This document shows, one piece after another, positions 6,764 to 10,259 of a stretch of 10,259 nt of DNA. The notes under the pieces are model-generated. The model was given only the letters and a program-made list of their open reading frames with translations, was not told the DNA's origin and searched no databases. The first letter of the stretch is position 1. Every line of letters starts with the position of its first letter. The translations under genes and the position numbers were made by a program. Origin of the DNA: an uncultured Muribaculaceae bacterium (GTDB taxonomy: Bacteria > Bacteroidota > Bacteroidia > Bacteroidales > Muribaculaceae); contig CAJTQH010000067.1 of NCBI GenBank assembly GCA_910578305.1, forward strand, positions 1,555 through 11,813, read 5' to 3'.

Positions 6764-7891
6764 ATGAAATTCAACGTTTCCAGCAAGACACTATACAACT
6801 TCGTGTCATCGGTAAGTAAGATCATACCGGCCAAAAACACCATGCAGATTCTCAACAACTTCCTGTTTATACTCGAAGAGGATATGCTTGTGGTAAAGGC
6901 CGCAGACATGGAAAACACTCTTGTGGGCCGCGTACATGTACACGATGCTGAAGGCAGCGGACGTTTCTGCCTTGATGCCCGTCGCATTGTGGAACTTTTC
7001 AAAGAGCTGCCCGACCAGGGCATTCTCTTCGAGATTGACGACGAAAACCTTGAAGTAAAAATTTCATACAATAACGGATGCTACAATACAGTGGCCATCA
7101 ACGGCATGGAATATCCCGACAAAGCTCGCGAAAACTCGGCCGAGGAAACCATCGAATTCACATGCTCCGGACAGCAGGTGCTCAAAGGCATTGAAAACAC
7201 CATGTTTGCGGTAGGCACCGATGAGATTCGTCCGCAGATGATGGGTGTGCTCTGGGATGTGAAGCCCGACCGCGTGATATTCGTGGCCACCGACACCCGC
7301 AAACTCGTCAAATACACCAACGGAACATCGCAACCCGGAGTGACATGCTCGTTTATCCTTCCGGTAAAGGGAGCCTCTGTTCTCAAAAACGTATTCGGCA
7401 AAGAAGAAGAGATCAAAGTTACCGTCTGTCCCACTGCGGTGGTGTTTGAAAGCCCGTCGTTTACCTTCGACTGCCGTCTGATCAAAGGCGCTTTCCCCGA
7501 CTACAACCGTGTAATACCTCAGTCCAATCCTTACGTTCTCACTGTCGACCGTCAGTCACTGCTTACTGCCGTGCGCCGTGTGGCTGTGTTCGGCGACGAA
7601 GGAGGCGGTCTGGTAAAATTCCGCTTTACCCCCGAAAAACTCACTCTGCGCGCTTGCGACAACAGCTACGGCACATCAGGCTGGGAAGAAGTACCATGCA
7701 ACTACTCCGGATCGGAACTAATGATGGGATTTGGCAGCCAGTATATACTGGAGATATTATCCACATTCAGCACTCCCGAAGTAGTCATCAAGATAGCCGA
7801 TCCGAGCCGTCCCGTACTCTGTCTGCCCGCCGACAACGATACCGACTGCGAGCTTATTATGATCCTGATGCCGATGAACATCGTGGACTGA
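6764..7891 (+). CDS. dnaN: DNA polymerase III beta subunit (sliding clamp)
   Basis: The ring-shaped dimeric clamp that tethers DNA polymerase III and recruits repair and replication factors. It is 375 residues, the usual length, and spans three clamp folds (about 1-122, 128-250, 251-375). Recognisable landmarks are GTDEIRPQMMGVLWD (151-165), ATDTRKLV (175-182), KGAFPDYNRVIP (241-252, the counterpart of EGRFPDYRRVLP in E. coli) and the C-terminal MPM at 369-371 before NIVD, near the peptide-binding pocket. The start is fixed by MKFNVSSKTL and an A-rich leader (CTAAACATACAAACACA) without Shine-Dalgarno, typical of highly expressed genes in this phylum. It lies 42 bases after PBP1A and 47 before the exonuclease gene. 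No dnaA, recF or DnaA-box cluster is visible here, so it is not at an origin in this window. No clear -7 box was found in the gap. Confidence 0.98.
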   Translation: MKFNVSSKTLYNFVSSVSKIIPAKNTMQILNNFLFILEEDMLVVKAADMENTLVGRVHVHDAEGSGRFCLDARRIVELFKELPDQGILFEIDDENLEVKISYNNGCYNTVAINGMEYPDKARENSAEETIEFTCSGQQVLKGIENTMFAVGTDEIRPQMMGVLWDVKPDRVIFVATDTRKLVKYTNGTSQPGVTCSFILPVKGASVLKNVFGKEEEIKVTVCPTAVVFESPSFTFDCRLIKGAFPDYNRVIPQSNPYVLTVDRQSLLTAVRRVAVFGDEGGGLVKFRFTPEKLTLRACDNSYGTSGWEEVPCNYSGSELMMGFGSQYILEILSTFSTPEVVIKIADPSRPVLCLPADNDTDCELIMILMPMNIVD

Positions 7892-7938
7892 TCCGAGCTT
7901 TTCACCCGTAACATCCTCATATATCCTATTCCCCCGAC

Positions 7939-8727
7939 ATGGAACTGAATCTTACACGGCCTATAGTGTTTTTCGACCTTGAAACCACTGGCACCAACAT
8001 AACCCACGACCGAATTGTAGAAATATCGCTCATCAAAGTATGGCCCGGAGGCGAAGAACTGGAACGTACACGCCGCGTCAATCCCGAAATGCCGATACCG
8101 GCCGAAGCCACTGCCGTACATCACATCACCGATGCCGATGTAGCCGATGAACCTACGTTCCGTCAGATAGCAAAAAGCCTTGCCGACATATTCAAGGACT
8201 CCGACATGGCCGGATTCAATTCCAACAGATTCGACATACCTCTTCTTCTTGAAGAGTTTCACCGGGCCGGCATCAGCCTTGACCTTACCGGCACACGCTT
8301 TATAGACGTGCAGACCATATTTCACAAGAAAGAGCAGCGCACACTTACGGCAGCCTATCGCTTCTACTGCGACAAAGACCTCGAGGGCGCACACTCAGCC
8401 AATGCCGACACTCGCGCGACTTATGAAGTGCTGAAGGCCCAACTCGACCGATATCCCGATCTGCCAAACGACATGAAGCAACTTGCCGAATACTCGAGCC
8501 ACTCACGCAATGTCGATTTTGCAGGCCGTCTGGTATACGACGACAATCACCGCGAAGTGATCAACTTCGGTAAATACAAAGGTCAGCTTGCCGAAAATGT
8601 GCTGAAAAACGATTCGGGATATTTCGGATGGATCATGCAGGGCGATTTTCCGCAGAACACAAAAGATGCATTCGCGCTGATCAACCTACGCATCAGAGCG
8701 GCCAAAGACCACAAACTTCATAAGTAA
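7939..8727 (+). CDS. DEDDh 3'-5' exonuclease with ExoX-like C-terminal domain
   Basis: A 262-residue DnaQ-superfamily exonuclease that removes nucleotides from DNA (or RNA) 3' ends using two metal ions. ExoI is FFDLETTG (D13, E15), ExoII is FNSNRFDIPLL (D99), and ExoIII is HSANADT (H152, D157), so the full DEDDh set is present. After a linker, a small C-terminal module (about 207-240, INFGKYKGQ then YFGWIMQGDFP) matches the FGKYKG-type domain seen at the end of exodeoxyribonuclease X-like proteins. It sits 47 bases after dnaN and 16 before coaBC, so co-transcription is likely. It might be the proofreading subunit for the replicase or a repair nuclease. The genuine DnaQ epsilon lacks this C-terminal module, so I leave the symbol blank. 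No convincing QL-x-LF clamp-binding peptide is visible. Confidence 0.93.
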   Translation: MELNLTRPIVFFDLETTGTNITHDRIVEISLIKVWPGGEELERTRRVNPEMPIPAEATAVHHITDADVADEPTFRQIAKSLADIFKDSDMAGFNSNRFDIPLLLEEFHRAGISLDLTGTRFIDVQTIFHKKEQRTLTAAYRFYCDKDLEGAHSANADTRATYEVLKAQLDRYPDLPNDMKQLAEYSSHSRNVDFAGRLVYDDNHREVINFGKYKGQLAENVLKNDSGYFGWIMQGDFPQNTKDAFALINLRIRAAKDHKLHK

Positions 8728-8743
8728 CACCACACCTACCATC

Positions 8744-9940
8744 ATGCTCAAAGGCAAACACATCGTACTCGGAATAACAGGAGGCATCGCCGCATACAAA
8801 TCGGTGACACTACTCCGGCTGCTTGTCAAAAAAGGCGCGGAAGTACAGGTGGTCATCACCCCTGCCGGAAAGGAATTCATAACCCCTGTCACTCTTTCGG
8901 CTCTGAGCGGCAAGCCGGTGATATGCGATTTTTTCACCGCCAACACCGGCCAGTGGAACAGCCACGTCGACATAGGCCTGTGGGCCGACGCCATGGTCAT
9001 AGCCCCGGCCACTGCATGCACCATAGCAAAAATGGCAAACGGCGTTGCCGACAACATGCTTGTCACCACATATCTCTCGGCCAAGGCTCCGGTATTTGTA
9101 GCTCCGGCCATGGATCTCGACATGATGGCTCATCCGTCGACCCGACGCAACATAGATACACTCAGGTCGTACGGCAACCACATCATCGAGCCTGTCGAAG
9201 GTGAGCTTGCAAGCCATCTGGTGGGCAAAGGACGCATGGAAGAACCTGAACGCATAGTGGAAATACTCGACAACTTCTTCAGCACTCCACAGCCACTCAA
9301 AGGCAAAAAGATACTTGTAACCGCAGGCCCGACATACGAGCGCATTGACCCTGTACGGTTTATAGGCAATTTCTCTACCGGAAAAATGGGCTATGCCATA
9401 GCCGACGAAGCAGCCCGGATGGGAGCCGAAGTCACTGTGGTGAGCGGCCCTGTATCGATAAAGCCCGACGAAGCCTCGGTGAAAGTGATCAGAGTCGAAT
9501 CGGCTCGTCAGATGTGCGACCAATGCACTGCATTGTTCCCCGACTCAGACATAGCGATTATGTGCGCCGCCGTAGCCGACTACGCCCCGGCCGAACCGCA
9601 CACATCGAAAATTAAGCGCGAGAAAAGCGAAGTACCAGTGATAACTCTTGTAAAAAATCCCGACATAGCGGCCACACTCGGCCAAGCCAAACACAGCGGA
9701 CAGATTGTAGTGGGATTCGCGCTTGAGACTGACAACGAACGCGAAAACGCGCTCGACAAACTTGCCCGCAAAAACCTTGACATGATAGTGCTCAACTCCC
9801 TGCGCGATCACAATGCCGGATTCGGCACAGACACCAATAAAATCACCATCATAACAGCCGACGGCTCAGACACCGATTTCCCGTTGAAGAGCAAACCCGA
9901 AGTAGCCAAAGACATATTAAATGCTATAACCGCCCTATGA
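8744..9940 (+). CDS. coaBC: Bifunctional phosphopantothenoylcysteine decarboxylase / phosphopantothenate-cysteine ligase
   Basis: A cytoplasmic enzyme for two consecutive steps of coenzyme A synthesis: joining 4'-phosphopantothenate to cysteine (CoaB), then FMN-dependent decarboxylation (CoaC). It is 398 residues, close to E. coli Dfp (406). The CoaC half (about 1-180) shows GITGGIAAYK (10-19), catalytic H74 in NSHVDI, the FMN-domain APATACTIAKMANG and a PAMD clamp (121-124, where E. coli has PAMN). The flap at 155-165 reads LASHLVGKGRM, with Ser where E. coli has its catalytic-flap Cys. The CoaB half (about 187-398) has TAGPTYERIDPVRFIGNFSTGKMG, CAAVADYAP (274-282), KIKREK (289-294) and VGFALET (323-329). 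No Shine-Dalgarno is seen. The stop overlaps the next start in ATGA, implying translational coupling. Confidence 0.97.
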   Translation: MLKGKHIVLGITGGIAAYKSVTLLRLLVKKGAEVQVVITPAGKEFITPVTLSALSGKPVICDFFTANTGQWNSHVDIGLWADAMVIAPATACTIAKMANGVADNMLVTTYLSAKAPVFVAPAMDLDMMAHPSTRRNIDTLRSYGNHIIEPVEGELASHLVGKGRMEEPERIVEILDNFFSTPQPLKGKKILVTAGPTYERIDPVRFIGNFSTGKMGYAIADEAARMGAEVTVVSGPVSIKPDEASVKVIRVESARQMCDQCTALFPDSDIAIMCAAVADYAPAEPHTSKIKREKSEVPVITLVKNPDIAATLGQAKHSGQIVVGFALETDNERENALDKLARKNLDMIVLNSLRDHNAGFGTDTNKITIITADGSDTDFPLKSKPEVAKDILNAITAL

Positions 9941-10259
9941 CACTACCCTCAGGCACATTGCGGACAATCTTGTTTATGATGTGTGCTGTCATGGCACGCT
10001 TCGCGGCCACGGGTCAGGAGCTGAACTGCACCGTTGAAGTCGACGCTTCCCAGATACAGGGAAACGAACAGATTTTCAGCACCCTGCAGGAAGCCATCAA
10101 TGAATACATGAATACCACAAAATTCACCAATGCGCAATTCTCTCCAAACGAAAAGATCGACTGCCGATTGTTTTTCACCATCAAGGAATATACCGATGAT
10201 ATTCTGAAAGGAGATTTACAGATACAATCGACACGTCCGGTCTACAACAGCGCGTACAC
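9937..10259 (+). CDS. DUF4835 / PorD-like periplasmic protein, 3' partial
   Basis: The first 107 codons of a gene that runs off the window, starting at the ATG of the ATGA overlap with coaBC. It is missing from simple ORF calls because it has no stop here. The N-terminus is a signal peptide (basic TLRT, hydrophobic ILFMMCAVMARFAATG) with likely cleavage before QELNC. The mature start QELNCTVEVDASQIQG, then QIFSTLQEAINEYMN, KIDCRLFFTI and RPVYNSAY, match what I recall of the DUF4835 family (full length about 300), which databases call type IX secretion protein PorD. Many Bacteroidales that lack type IX secretion keep this gene next to coaBC and before recN, so the PorD label does not prove a secretion role. 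The family call is confident; the function is not. Confidence 0.88.
   Translation, partial: MTLPSGTLRTILFMMCAVMARFAATGQELNCTVEVDASQIQGNEQIFSTLQEAINEYMNTTKFTNAQFSPNEKIDCRLFFTIKEYTDDILKGDLQIQSTRPVYNSAY

Noticed and set aside
7702..8394. 230-codon minus-strand frame across the dnaN-exonuclease junction
   Set aside because: It spans two clear genes on the other strand and translates to low-complexity, domain-free sequence.
8810..9523. 237-codon minus-strand frame inside coaBC
   Set aside because: A codon-bias shadow of coaBC, rich in His, Tyr and Cys and without motifs.

Overview
The window looks like chromosomal DNA from a Bacteroidales member (Bacteroidota). Four things point there. The malQ-type glucanotransferase is the large form with a long insert typical of that phylum. 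Exact matches to the Bacteroidota -7 promoter box (TAnnTTTG) lie upstream of three genes. No start codon has a Shine-Dalgarno sequence. The cluster ends in a DUF4835/PorD-type gene. The GC-rich, Muribaculaceae-like codon use is suggestive, but I cannot fix the family or genus from this.

Layout: (1) 1-2009, the 3' three quarters of a 4-alpha-glucanotransferase gene, closed by a hairpin terminator at 2032-2068. (2) 2188-2628, two tiny uncharacterised membrane-protein ORFs, the second markedly AT-rich, followed by a strong two-way terminator at 2651-2700. (3) 2725-3522 on the minus strand, a secreted M48 (LoiP/YggG-like) zinc metalloprotease. (4) 3545-3577, a perfect 16-bp-arm palindrome containing two opposed -7 boxes, which appears to drive the protease leftward and an uncharacterised three-helix membrane protein (3627-4172) rightward. 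(5) 4281-4288, a -7 box starting a rightward run: bifunctional PBP1A (4355-6721), DNA polymerase III beta clamp dnaN (6764-7891), a DEDDh 3'-5' exonuclease (7939-8727), coaBC (8744-9940) and, overlapping by ATGA, the start of a DUF4835/PorD-like gene that runs off the window.

Functionally this is mostly housekeeping: maltodextrin/glycogen metabolism, envelope protein quality control, peptidoglycan synthesis, replication and DNA processing, coenzyme A synthesis and a periplasmic protein. I found no mobile element, CRISPR array, tRNA/rRNA or defence system, and nothing I would call a new multi-gene system. The least explained items are the palindromic divergent promoter, the related hairpins that bracket the small ORFs, the three uncharacterised membrane proteins, and the cysteine-free substrate flap in CoaC.
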